64,000 nucleotides of DNA, taken from the NCBI RefSeq assembly GCF_023111095.1, contig NZ_JALGYW010000021.1, positions 1 through 64,000 of the forward strand, read 5' to 3'. Position numbers and translations under genes: made by a program. Below, piece after piece: positions 26,198-35,461 of this stretch; within the stretch, counting starts at the first letter, position 1; each line of letters starts with the position of its first letter. The stretch comes from Maribellus sp. YY47 (lineage in GTDB: Bacteria; Bacteroidota; Bacteroidia; Bacteroidales; Prolixibacteraceae). The notes under the pieces are model-generated. The model was not told the DNA's origin and did not search any database. It saw only the letters and a program-made list of their open reading frames with translations.

Positions 26198-27691
26198 ATG
26201 AACAGAAGAGATTTTGTGAGAAATGCAGGGATGGGCGTAACGGCTTTTTCGATCGTCCCGAGCACCGTTTTCGGGAAAACGTTTGGATACACCTCGCCGA
26301 GCGACAAATTGAATATTGCCGGTGTTGGAATCGGAGGTATGGGTCGAAACAACTTACGAAACATGAGCGCCGAAAACATTGTTGCACTCTGTGATGTAGA
26401 TTGGAGCTATGCCGGAAAAACATTCAACGATTATCCAAAGGCGGAAAAATTCAAAGACTGGCGTGAAATGCTCGACAAAATGGGTAACTCCATCGATGCG
26501 GTAATGGTGGCAACACCCGACCATTCGCACGCAGCAGTTACTGCTCACGCAATTACGCTTGGGAAACATGTGTATACCCAAAAGCCCCTCACCCACTCGG
26601 TTTACGAATCTCGACTATTAACGGCTCTGGCAAAAAAATACGGCGTAGTTACGCAAATGGGAAACCAGGGAAATTCATACGGGGATATTCGCCGGGTATG
26701 CGAATGGATTTGGTCGGGCGCCATTGGCGAAGTTACCGAAGTACACGCCTGGACCGACCGGCCAATTTGGGCGCAAGGCCTCCAGCGTCCGACAGATACA
26801 ATGAAGGTTCCTAAAACGCTCGACTGGGACCTTTTTCTCGGACCGGCAAAATACCGTCCTTATCATTCAGCTTACACGCCCTGGAACTGGCGCGGATGGT
26901 GGGATTTTGGAACCGGAGCTCTTGGCGATATGGCCTGCCACGTTCTTGATCCAGTATTTTGGGCGCTGAATTTAAAATACCCAAGCAAGGTAGAAGCTTC
27001 ATCAACATTGGTAAATATCGACAGCCCGCCACATGCCGAAATTGTAAAATACACCTTCCCGGCGCGTAAAAATATGCCCGATGTGGGAATGCCTGAGGTG
27101 GAAGTTACCTGGTACGACGGTGGTTTGTTACCCAACCGCCCGATCGAACTTTCCGATGGCGCTATTTTAGGAAAAGATAGCGGTGGTGGCTTGCTGTTTG
27201 TGGGAACCAAAGGTAAAATTATGACCAGTTACTACGGTATGCAGCCCACCTTGCTACCCGAAACAAAAATGAAAGACTTTGTGGAACCTCAACCTGTATT
27301 GCGACGTATTCCGGGATCAGAATCCGGGCCATGGTCGGGTGCACACGAAAGAGACTGGATACGTGCCTGCAAGGAACCTGCCGGTAGCCGGATTGAACCG
27401 GGTGCTAATTTCGAATATGCGGGTCCGTTTAACGAAATGGTGGTAATGGGAGTTCTTGCGGTACGACTTCAGAGCCTGAACCGTATTTTGGAATGGGATG
27501 GAGAAAAAATGCAATTCACCAACATTTCAGAAACCGATAAGATTCAGGTTGTTACAAAAGATAATTTTGAAGTTATCGACGGAGATCCTAAATTCAACAG
27601 GGAAATAACCGATATGAATGCAAAAGAAATGGCTAACGAATGGATCAACCACACCTACCGCGAGGGATGGGAACTTCCGAAAATGCCATAA
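26198..27691 (+). CDS. Exported Gfo/Idh/MocA-family oxidoreductase
   Basis: The 497-residue protein starts MNRRDFVRNAGMGVTAFSIV, a twin-arginine-type signal. This implies folding with NAD(P) in the cytoplasm and export to the periplasm. The Rossmann GVGIGGMG motif, DHSHAA and the catalytic TQKPLTHS (lysine of the EKP motif) are present. The C-terminal part has GWWDFGTGALGDMACHVLDP. Exported members include GH109-like NAD-dependent glycosidases and glycoside 3-dehydrogenases. Next to it lies an exported TIM-barrel protein, as in described oxidation-elimination pairs. Confidence 0.82.
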   Translation: MNRRDFVRNAGMGVTAFSIVPSTVFGKTFGYTSPSDKLNIAGVGIGGMGRNNLRNMSAENIVALCDVDWSYAGKTFNDYPKAEKFKDWREMLDKMGNSIDAVMVATPDHSHAAVTAHAITLGKHVYTQKPLTHSVYESRLLTALAKKYGVVTQMGNQGNSYGDIRRVCEWIWSGAIGEVTEVHAWTDRPIWAQGLQRPTDTMKVPKTLDWDLFLGPAKYRPYHSAYTPWNWRGWWDFGTGALGDMACHVLDPVFWALNLKYPSKVEASSTLVNIDSPPHAEIVKYTFPARKNMPDVGMPEVEVTWYDGGLLPNRPIELSDGAILGKDSGGGLLFVGTKGKIMTSYYGMQPTLLPETKMKDFVEPQPVLRRIPGSESGPWSGAHERDWIRACKEPAGSRIEPGANFEYAGPFNEMVVMGVLAVRLQSLNRILEWDGEKMQFTNISETDKIQVVTKDNFEVIDGDPKFNREITDMNAKEMANEWINHTYREGWELPKMP

Positions 27692-27781
27692 GACAATACA
27701 ATTGAGGAGGGTGCAAACTCTCCTCTTCCTCGACTAAATCATGATGGCGAACATCCTGAAAACTAAAAATCAACATAAAAA

Positions 27782-28639
27782 ATGAAACAACAAATATTCT
27801 TTAAATCAGCTCTTTTACTGACAGCAGCAATATTGTCATTTACCGCTTTTGCGAAAAAAGATAAAGCTGAAAAAGCAGGTTGGCAACTGGGTGTGCAGAG
27901 CTACACTTTTCACAAATTCAACTTTTGCCAGGCCGTTGACAAAACACAGCAACTGGGCTTAAAAAACATGGAAGTGTATTATGGCCAGCCTTTGGGCGGC
28001 GATATGGAGGGAACCATGGACTACAAAATGGACAAAGCCACACAGGAGAAAGTGTTGAACTATGCCAAATCGAAAGGTGTAAAAATTAAAGCCAGCGGCG
28101 TAATTATTTGCAGCAATGAAGCCGAGTGGGAACAGCTGTTTCAGTTTGCCGATGCCATGGGCATTGAAATTATTACCTGCGAACCCGAATACAAACACCT
28201 GAAATATGTGGATGAACTGGCCAACAAGTACAAAATTGATGTGGCCATCCACAACCACCCCAAACCATCGAATTACTGGAATCCGGACTTATTTCTTAAA
28301 GCAGTTGACGGATTGAGCAATCGTATCGGAGCCTGTGCCGATGTGGGCCACTGGGCCAGAATGGGTCTCGACCCGGTTGAATGTTTAAAAAAGATAGACG
28401 GGCGAGTAAAATCCCTTCATTTTAAAGACATTAAAGCCAAAGAAGAAGGCGAAGCTGAACAGCACGATGTGATATGGGGAACCGGAATATTAGATATTAA
28501 AGGAATGTTGAACGAACTGAAGGCACAAAATTTCAAAGGCTTGTTCTCGATTGAATACGAGTACGCCTGGGAGAATTCGGTGCCCGACATCGAAAAAAAC
28601 ATCTCGTATTTTAAAACGGTCACCAACGAGGTTTTATAG
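27782..28639 (+). CDS. Exported sugar-phosphate isomerase/epimerase-like TIM barrel
   Basis: The 285-residue protein has a signal peptide (cut near residue 24, LSFTAFA). The AP-endonuclease-2/xylose-isomerase-like barrel shows metal-ligand candidates: Glu in ITCEPE, His in HNHP, Asp and His in ADVGHW, His in LHFKD and Glu in SIEYEY. Cytoplasmic relatives isomerise sugars, but exported ones in Bacteroidota include lyases acting on 3-keto-glycosides. It is 90 bp after the exported oxidoreductase, and the pair is likely functional. A weak hairpin lies near 27704-27725. Confidence 0.75.
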   Translation: MKQQIFFKSALLLTAAILSFTAFAKKDKAEKAGWQLGVQSYTFHKFNFCQAVDKTQQLGLKNMEVYYGQPLGGDMEGTMDYKMDKATQEKVLNYAKSKGVKIKASGVIICSNEAEWEQLFQFADAMGIEIITCEPEYKHLKYVDELANKYKIDVAIHNHPKPSNYWNPDLFLKAVDGLSNRIGACADVGHWARMGLDPVECLKKIDGRVKSLHFKDIKAKEEGEAEQHDVIWGTGILDIKGMLNELKAQNFKGLFSIEYEYAWENSVPDIEKNISYFKTVTNEVL

Positions 28640-28731
28640 CAGAGAAATTTCCGTCTTTATGCCGGTTTAGAAAAAGAACAACGCAGTGTATCAAAAAACA
28701 AATTATTGAATTACACAGAAAATAGAAACAC

Positions 28732-30564
28732 ATGAGTTTTGACATTATCGATACATCGATCATATTAGGGTATATCCTCTTAAGTATTTTTATTGGCTTC
28801 TGGATATCGAAAAAAGCCAGTAAAAGTCTTCAGAATTACTTTCTCGGGGGCAACAAATTAAAATGGTACTTTTTGGGGCTTTCCAACGGATCCGGCATGT
28901 TTGACATTTCCGGCACGACCTGGACCGTTACCATCTTTTTTGTATATGGACTGAAAAGCGTCTGGATTCCATGGCTGTGGCCGGTTTGGAACCAGATCTT
29001 TATTATGATCTTTATGGCCATCTGGCTCCGAAGATCCAATGTAATGACAGGCGCTGAATGGATCACCACCCGTTTTGGCGATAAGGAAGGCGGAAAACTT
29101 TCGCACATTATCGTCATCGTTTTTGCCATCATCAGCGCCATCGGTTTTATCGCCTATTTCTTTGTAGGAATCGGAAAATTTGCCGTTACCATTTTCCCCT
29201 GGGATTTATCGTTTAACCTTGGCTCCGTTCAATTTCTTTCGGAATATGTATACGCCACCATATTGCTGGCACTAACAACAATCTACGTAATCAAAGGCGG
29301 AATGTACAGCGTTGTGGCCACCGAAGTCATGCAGTTTTTTGTTATGACAATCGCTTGTATCGCAGTAGCCTGGTTTGCTATGAACAAAGTGTCAGCAGAA
29401 CAAATTAATGCGGCAGTGCCGGCCGGCTGGACCGACATTATGCCAAGTTGGAAAACAGGACTCGACTGGTCAGGGATTTTTGACCAGGTAAATGAAAAAA
29501 TCACCCAGGATGGTTTTGGGATGCTGGGTGCATTGGTGATGATGATGTTTTTCAAAGGCATTTTCTCGAGCCTCGCCGGGCCGGTACCCGGATATGATAT
29601 GCAACGGGTACTTTCAACACAAACACCACGCGATGCCGCTAAAATGAGCGGTCTTACTTCGCTGGTGCTTTACCCGCCCCGCTATCTCATGGTTGCCGGG
29701 CTCGGAATACTTGGCCTTGTTTTGGTTGCCCCAATGTTAAAAGCAGGAGGAGGTGAAATCGATTTCGAAAAAATACTTCCCTACGTGATCAATAACCTGC
29801 TTCCGGTAGGTTTAAAAGGAATAATATTGGCGGGATTACTGGCTGCTTTTATGTCGACGTTCTCGGCTTTTGTTAATGCGGCTCCGGCATACATTGTCAA
29901 CGACTTGTACAAAAAATACATTAATCCGAACGCCTCCAACAAAAAATACATCCAGATCAGCTACATGGCTTCCATCGGCATTGTGATTGTAGGAATTATT
30001 TTCGGATTCTTCTCGGCATCCATCAACTCACTCACACTATGGATAACCTCTTCACTATATGGAGGTTACGTTGCATCAAACGTATTAAAATGGGTTTGGT
30101 GGCGGTTTAACGGTTACGGATATTTCTGGGGCATGCTGGCAGGTTTGCTCGCGTCGACCCTGAAATTCCTGTTTTTCCCTCATACTCCCGATATATACCT
30201 GTTCCCGCTTATTTTCGTGATGGCTTCCGCAGGTAGTTTCCTTGGATGTTTCCTTTCGAAACCGGTAGATGACGATACGCTGATTGAATTCTATAAAAAC
30301 GTACGCCCCTGGGGTTGGTGGGGTCCGATACACAAAAAAGCCCTGAAAAAATACCCGAACCTGACCAAAAACAAAGACCTCGCACGCGACAGCTTTAATG
30401 TTCTGGTAGGTATTGTATGGCAAATGACCCTGATTGTGGCACCTATTTACCTGGTGATCAGACATTATAACGGACTGATTATTTCTGTAATACTGTTCGC
30501 AGTAACTTCAGTGATATTAAAATACAACTGGCTGGATAAGATTAAAGATTATGAAGAAATTTAA
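28732..30564 (+). CDS. Sodium:solute symporter (SSS family)
   Basis: The 610-residue membrane protein has around 13-14 hydrophobic segments. SSS motifs include YFLGGNKLKWYFLGLSNGSG near the N-terminus and GLLAAFMSTFSAFVNAAPAY, containing the Na2-site region, near residue 370. It would import the mono- or disaccharide product with Na+. It overlaps the following SGNH gene by 14 bp, indicating translational coupling. Confidence 0.88.
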   Translation: MSFDIIDTSIILGYILLSIFIGFWISKKASKSLQNYFLGGNKLKWYFLGLSNGSGMFDISGTTWTVTIFFVYGLKSVWIPWLWPVWNQIFIMIFMAIWLRRSNVMTGAEWITTRFGDKEGGKLSHIIVIVFAIISAIGFIAYFFVGIGKFAVTIFPWDLSFNLGSVQFLSEYVYATILLALTTIYVIKGGMYSVVATEVMQFFVMTIACIAVAWFAMNKVSAEQINAAVPAGWTDIMPSWKTGLDWSGIFDQVNEKITQDGFGMLGALVMMMFFKGIFSSLAGPVPGYDMQRVLSTQTPRDAAKMSGLTSLVLYPPRYLMVAGLGILGLVLVAPMLKAGGGEIDFEKILPYVINNLLPVGLKGIILAGLLAAFMSTFSAFVNAAPAYIVNDLYKKYINPNASNKKYIQISYMASIGIVIVGIIFGFFSASINSLTLWITSSLYGGYVASNVLKWVWWRFNGYGYFWGMLAGLLASTLKFLFFPHTPDIYLFPLIFVMASAGSFLGCFLSKPVDDDTLIEFYKNVRPWGWWGPIHKKALKKYPNLTKNKDLARDSFNVLVGIVWQMTLIVAPIYLVIRHYNGLIISVILFAVTSVILKYNWLDKIKDYEEI

Positions 30565-31264
30565 GACCCATAGAATTACTTTCCTGTTGTTCACGGCAAC
30601 AATCCTTACAACACTATCATTCTCTAAAACAACAGGAGCACAAAATACGCTTCCCTACGATACCACATACACTTTTGCTCATTACAAAGTGAAGCGGGCT
30701 TTTTATGAAGGACTGCCCAACGGTAAAAACGAAATTGTATTCCTCGGAAACAGCATTACCGAAAACGGCGATTGGAACGAACTTTTCAAAAACAAACATA
30801 TCGTTAACCGGGGAATTGGCGGCGATGTTTGTTTCGGTCTGTTGAACCGGATCGATGAAGTACTTGACTCAAAACCGAAAAGCATTTTTCTGATGATCGG
30901 GATCAACGACATTGGACGAAGCGTGCCGGTAGATATTATTGCCGAAAAAATAAGGGAAATAATACAGGTGATCAAAAAGAAATCGCCTGATACAAAACTG
31001 TATCTGCAGAGTGTACTTCCAATCAACGAACAGGTTATCTGGTACGATTACATGAAAAACAAATCGAAAAGAATCGTGCAACTAAACGAAAAATTAAAAC
31101 CAATCGCCAAAGAAGAGCGTATTCCCTTTCTCGACTTGTACTCGAAATTTGCAGACAAAAACGGACAACTCCTTCCCGAATATACAGCCGACGGTATTCA
31201 TCTAAGTGCTGCAGGCTACCTGAAATGGAAAAAAGTATTTCAGGAAGAGGGAATTAAATTATAG
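30551..31264 (+). CDS. SGNH/GDSL hydrolase, exported
   Basis: The 237-residue protein has a signal peptide (about residues 1-30, ending near TTGAQN). All four SGNH blocks are visible: GNSITENGDW (catalytic Ser), NRGIGGDVC (Gly), GINDIGR (Asn) and ADGIHLSAAGY (Asp and His). It should be a carbohydrate or acyl esterase. The ATG lies inside the symporter gene. Confidence 0.85.
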   Translation: MKKFKTHRITFLLFTATILTTLSFSKTTGAQNTLPYDTTYTFAHYKVKRAFYEGLPNGKNEIVFLGNSITENGDWNELFKNKHIVNRGIGGDVCFGLLNRIDEVLDSKPKSIFLMIGINDIGRSVPVDIIAEKIREIIQVIKKKSPDTKLYLQSVLPINEQVIWYDYMKNKSKRIVQLNEKLKPIAKEERIPFLDLYSKFADKNGQLLPEYTADGIHLSAAGYLKWKKVFQEEGIKL

Positions 31265-31299
31265 AATAGCAAAACAGACATAAAGATACTTTGAAGAAA

Positions 31300-32238
31300 A
31301 TGAAAATTAAAGGTACTTTCTTAGACGAAATTAGTCACGACATCCCGCATCAAAACTGGGGAAAGAAAGAATGGGACCAGGATTTTGCCTACATGAAACA
31401 AGTAGGTATAAACACGGTTGTTTTAATACGGAGTGGCTACAGGAAATGGCTGACCTATCCATCCGAAATTTTGCTGGAAAGAGAGCAAGCATACCGACCG
31501 CCGGTTGACCTTGTAAAGATGTTTCTGGAATTGAGCGAAAAACACCAAATGGATTTCTATTTTGGCTTGTACGATTCCGGAAAATATTGGGAGAAGGGAG
31601 ATTTTCAGCAAGAACTCGAACTCAATAAACTGGTCATCGACGAAGTTTGGTCGAAATACGGAACAATGAGCGCATTTAAAGGCTGGTACATTTCGCAGGA
31701 ATGTAGCCGAAAAACCGGCGACATCATCAGCATGTACCGCGGCCTGGGCGAACATTGCAAAGCCGTTTCAGGTAACCTGACCACGCTTATCTCGCCTTAC
31801 ATCGACGGAATAAAAAACATCAGTCAGTATACAAAGGAAACCAGCCGTGAATCGGGTGTCAGTCTGAAAAAACACGAAGAAGACTGGGACGAAATTTTTG
31901 AAGGCATAAAAGATGCGGTTGATATCGTTGCTTTTCAAGACGGGCACATTGACTTTAGTGAGCTCGATGATTTTCTGCGTATCAACAAGCAACTGGCCGA
32001 CAAACACGGTATCCGCAGCTGGACGAATTCCGAAACGTTCGACCGCGACATGCCCATTAAATTCCTTCCGATAAAGTGGGAAAAACTATTGATGAAACTT
32101 CAGGCGGCAGAGCGCGCAGGCATGGAACAGGCCATCACTTTTGAGTTTTCACACTTTATGAGTCCGCAATCGGCCTATTTGCAAGCCGGACATTTATACA
32201 ATCGTTACAAGGAATACATAGATGAATTAAAAGGATAA
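31300..32238 (+). CDS. DUF4434-family TIM-barrel protein, cytoplasmic
   Basis: ATG 31300 starts MKIKGTFLDEISHDIPHQNW, and a TTG nine bases upstream is less likely. The 312-residue protein has no signal peptide. The DUF4434 pattern (GIKGTFLDE-like start, WDQDFAYMKQVGINTVVLIR, FKGWYISQEC and VAFQDGH) is related to GH5-like barrels. Glu in YISQE is a candidate acid-base residue. The gene ends 1 bp before the epimerase gene starts, so the two are probably co-translated and act in the cytoplasm on the imported product. Confidence 0.75.
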   Translation: MKIKGTFLDEISHDIPHQNWGKKEWDQDFAYMKQVGINTVVLIRSGYRKWLTYPSEILLEREQAYRPPVDLVKMFLELSEKHQMDFYFGLYDSGKYWEKGDFQQELELNKLVIDEVWSKYGTMSAFKGWYISQECSRKTGDIISMYRGLGEHCKAVSGNLTTLISPYIDGIKNISQYTKETSRESGVSLKKHEEDWDEIFEGIKDAVDIVAFQDGHIDFSELDDFLRINKQLADKHGIRSWTNSETFDRDMPIKFLPIKWEKLLMKLQAAERAGMEQAITFEFSHFMSPQSAYLQAGHLYNRYKEYIDELKG

Positions 32239-32239
32239 G

Positions 32240-33418
32240 ATGAAAACTTTCGACTTTAAAAAATTAGCAGAACAATATAAAGCCGAACTACTCGAAAATG
32301 TAGTTCCGTTTTGGTTGAATAAATCACAAGACCTGGAGCACGGGGGATATTTCACCTGTTTGACACGCGACGGAGAAGTTTTTGACACCGATAAATTTAT
32401 CTGGCTTCAGGGCCGCGAAGTATGGTTATTTTCGATGCTGTACAACCAGGTGGAACAAAAGCAGGAATGGCTCGATGCAGCTATTCAGGGCGCCGAATTC
32501 CTGAAAAAATACGGCCACGACGGAAACCTGAACTGGTACTTTTCGCTTACCCGCGAAGGCAAACCGCTGATTGAACCCTACAACATTTTCTCGTACACCT
32601 TTGCCACCATGGCTTTTGGCCAGCTGAGCAAAGCCACCGGCAACCAGGAATATGCCGACATTGCCCTGAAAACTTTCGATCTAATTTTATCGAAAACCGA
32701 TAATCCGAAAGGCCACTGGAACAAAGCCTATCCCGGAACACGCAACCTGAAAAACTTTGCCTTGCCCATGATTCTGTGCAACCTGGCACTTGAGATTGAG
32801 CACCTTTTAGATGAAGAATTTCTGAAACAAACCATGGAAACCTGTATTCATGAGGTGATGGATGTGTTCTATCGCCCGGAACTGGGTTTGGTGGTTGAAA
32901 ATTTACATGCCGACGGCAGTTTATCTGACACTTTCGATGGTCGTCTTTTAAATCCTGGACATGCCATCGAAGCCATGTGGTTTATTATGGATTTGGGAGT
33001 ACGTCTGAACCGTCCGGAGCTGGTTACCCAAGCCAACGATATTGCTATTAAAATGGTAGAGTACGGCTGGGACAAAGAGCACGGCGGTATTTTCTATTTT
33101 ATGGACCGTTTGGGACACCCGACACAACAGTTGGAATGGGATCAAAAACTATGGTGGGTACACATCGAAACACTCATTACCATGCTGAAAGGCTACCAGC
33201 TTACCGGTTCAGAAAAAAGTTTGGAATGGTTTCAGCGCATTCACGACTATTCGTGGTCGCATTTTAAAGACCAGGAACACCCCGAGTGGTTTGGTTACCT
33301 GAATCGCCAGGGCGAAGTTCTGCTTCCGTTAAAAGGTGGAAAATGGAAAGGGTGCTTCCACGTTCCGCGGGGTATGTACCAGTGCTGGAAAACACTCGAA
33401 GCAATAGCTGAAAAATAA
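32240..33418 (+). CDS. AGE-family epimerase (N-acylglucosamine 2-epimerase superfamily)
   Basis: The 392-residue protein lacks a signal peptide. The alpha6/alpha6-barrel family signs are HGGYFTCLTRDGEVFDTDKF, WLQGREVWLFSMLY, LLNPGHAIEAMWF and LWWVHIETL, with the conserved histidines typical of the active site. Members interconvert GlcNAc and ManNAc or epimerise cellobiose and mannose. The presence of NAGPA and acetyltransferase genes makes an N-acetyl amino sugar a reasonable guess, not a demonstrated one. Confidence 0.85.
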   Translation: MKTFDFKKLAEQYKAELLENVVPFWLNKSQDLEHGGYFTCLTRDGEVFDTDKFIWLQGREVWLFSMLYNQVEQKQEWLDAAIQGAEFLKKYGHDGNLNWYFSLTREGKPLIEPYNIFSYTFATMAFGQLSKATGNQEYADIALKTFDLILSKTDNPKGHWNKAYPGTRNLKNFALPMILCNLALEIEHLLDEEFLKQTMETCIHEVMDVFYRPELGLVVENLHADGSLSDTFDGRLLNPGHAIEAMWFIMDLGVRLNRPELVTQANDIAIKMVEYGWDKEHGGIFYFMDRLGHPTQQLEWDQKLWWVHIETLITMLKGYQLTGSEKSLEWFQRIHDYSWSHFKDQEHPEWFGYLNRQGEVLLPLKGGKWKGCFHVPRGMYQCWKTLEAIAEK

Positions 33419-33436
33419 TAACCGAAAACTTTAGAC

Positions 33437-35350
33437 ATGTTCAGAATAAAAATATTCACGGCTTTACTCGTTCTGGCCGGGCTTTTTTCGTGCCAACCGG
33501 GCCACGACCGTTCAAAAGAAACACAAACCGATGTACTGATTATTGGCGGAGGCGCAAGCGGTACAATGGCAGGTATTCAGGCGGCCCGTCAGGGCGTATC
33601 GGTACTAATAGCTGAAGAAACAACCTGGCTGGGTGGCATGCTCACCTCGGCAGGGGTAAGTGCGATTGATGGAAATTACCGCCTTCCTTCGGGATTGTGG
33701 GAAGAATTCCGCCAGGCCTTGTATCGTCACTACGGTGGCCCCGAAGGTGTTAAAACCGGTTGGGTGAGCAATGTACTGTTCGAACCCCAGGTGGCTGAAA
33801 AAATCCTGACTGAATTTACAGAAAAAGAAAAGAACCTCACCGTTAAGCGGGAAACATATCTTGCGGATATCAGGAAAACCAGCAACGGGTGGACCGCCAT
33901 TTTGGTACAGCATGGCGACTCCACACAGGTCAATGCAAAAGTGGTTATCGATGCCACCGAACTGGGCGATGTAGCCAAACTGGTGGGCATTCCCTACGAC
34001 ATTGGCATGGATTCGCGCTACGATACCGGTGAAGACATTGCTCCTGAAAAAGCCAACAACATCATCCAGGATTTAACCTACGTAGCGATTCTGAAAAAAT
34101 ACGATAACGAGGAAGAGGCGGCTATACCGCTTCCTGAAGGATATAATCCGGAACCATTTTACTGCACCTGCGCAGGAAAATGCGAAGGCGATGTATTGGG
34201 ACGCAAGCTTTGGGATTGTGATTTTATGATGAAATACGGCAAACTTCCGAACGATTATTACATGATCAACTGGCCGATTTCGGGCAACGACTATTACGTA
34301 AACGGAATTGAGATGAGTCGTGAGGAACGCGAAAAAGCCTATGAAAAAGCGAAGAATTTCACCTTGCAATACGTGTATTACCTTCAGAATGAACTGGGCT
34401 TTAAAAATCTGGGAATCGCCAACGATGTATATCCTACAGCCGACAACCTGCCGTTTTTCCCCTATCATCGCGAGTCGCGTCGAATAAAAGGTGTGGTTCG
34501 TTTTACGGTAAACGACCTGGCTCGTCCTTTTGAACAAAAAACGGCTCTGTACCGCACCGGTATTGCCGTGGGCGATTATCCGGTCGATCATCACCACCAG
34601 GCTTACCACGATGCACAATCGTTGCCGGAATTGCACTTCTACCCGGTTCCCTCCTATTCGCTGCCTTTGGGCACACTTATTCCAAAAGGAACAGCCGATT
34701 TTATCGTTTCCGAAAAATCCTTGTCGGTAACCAACATTGTAAACGGAACCACCCGTCTTCAGCCGGTTTGTATCCTCAACGGTCAGGCTGCAGGAGCATT
34801 GGCTGCGCTTTCAGTAAAAAATAAAGTGACACCCGAAAAGGTTGCTGTTCGCGAAGTTCAACAGGCCTTGCTGCAGGCAAACGCAATGTTAATGCCGTAT
34901 TCCGATGTGCCCAAAACCCACCCCGCCTACGAAGCTTTGCAACGTATTGGCGCTACCGGCTTACTGCACGGCGAAGGCAAAAACATCGGCTGGGAAAACC
35001 ATACGCTTATGAGCCCCGACAGTTTGCTGATACCTCAGGCTGTTAAAGAAGGCTTGACGGACTGGCTGCCGGTTTCGGAGGTACAGCTCAGTGGCGAAAC
35101 GGTAAGTCTACAGGAAGCTTTGGAACTGATTCGTCAGCTCGGAGCGAAATACAAACAGGATTGCGGCAAACAAAGTCTGAATAACCTGGAACAGAAAAGC
35201 AGGAAGCTGCTGGCACAAAAATCGATGGACGAACGGCAATTGGCGGAAACCATAACCCGTGCTGAATATGCTGTTCTGCTTGACGAATTGCTTAACCCGT
35301 TTGCGTTTCGTCAAGTAGCCCATGATGGAAGCTTTACTGCCCAAAAGTAA
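33437..35350 (+). CDS. FAD-dependent oxidoreductase lipoprotein
   Basis: The 637-residue protein has a lipobox Cys at 19 (LAGLFSC) and a dinucleotide-binding motif IIGGGASGTMAGIQAARQG near residues 35-53. The FAD_oxidored family pattern continues with GGMLTSAGVSAIDGN and VVIDATELGDVA. A cysteine set at residues 243, 245, 249 and 261 (FYCTCAGKC and WDC) could form disulfides or hold a metal. The C-terminal 140 residues are an additional helical region. In Bacteroidota such proteins accompany polysaccharide loci, but their reaction is unknown. It follows the epimerase by 18 bp. Confidence 0.75.
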   Translation: MFRIKIFTALLVLAGLFSCQPGHDRSKETQTDVLIIGGGASGTMAGIQAARQGVSVLIAEETTWLGGMLTSAGVSAIDGNYRLPSGLWEEFRQALYRHYGGPEGVKTGWVSNVLFEPQVAEKILTEFTEKEKNLTVKRETYLADIRKTSNGWTAILVQHGDSTQVNAKVVIDATELGDVAKLVGIPYDIGMDSRYDTGEDIAPEKANNIIQDLTYVAILKKYDNEEEAAIPLPEGYNPEPFYCTCAGKCEGDVLGRKLWDCDFMMKYGKLPNDYYMINWPISGNDYYVNGIEMSREEREKAYEKAKNFTLQYVYYLQNELGFKNLGIANDVYPTADNLPFFPYHRESRRIKGVVRFTVNDLARPFEQKTALYRTGIAVGDYPVDHHHQAYHDAQSLPELHFYPVPSYSLPLGTLIPKGTADFIVSEKSLSVTNIVNGTTRLQPVCILNGQAAGALAALSVKNKVTPEKVAVREVQQALLQANAMLMPYSDVPKTHPAYEALQRIGATGLLHGEGKNIGWENHTLMSPDSLLIPQAVKEGLTDWLPVSEVQLSGETVSLQEALELIRQLGAKYKQDCGKQSLNNLEQKSRKLLAQKSMDERQLAETITRAEYAVLLDELLNPFAFRQVAHDGSFTAQK

Positions 35351-35378
35351 ACGACTTTATAAAATATATTTTCTTATT

Positions 35379-35419
35379 TTGCTTCATTGATACGGATAGA
35401 TTCCGCATCAATGAAGCAA
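35379..35419. terminator. Long hairpin after the FAD oxidoreductase gene
   Basis: TTGCTTCATTGAT (35379-35391) and ATCAATGAAGCAA (35407-35419) pair perfectly. The stem is extended by CGGA/TCCG across one mismatch around a 5-nt loop. There is no T-run. It may stabilise or end the upstream message. Confidence 0.4.
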
Positions 35420-35461
35420 TTCATTTAGGCTCAGAATATCTACCAACAAAACCAGATAAAC

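Noticed and set aside
27704-27725. Terminator between the oxidoreductase and TIM-barrel genes
   Set aside because: The stem is only 6 bp and no T-run follows, so it was not listed as a separate feature.
2241-33418. A sialic-acid catabolic locus, suggested by the SASA esterase, ROK regulator and AGE epimerase
   Set aside because: No sialidase, N-acetylneuraminate lyase or sialic-acid transporter pair was found, and the esterase and epimerase families have wider substrates.
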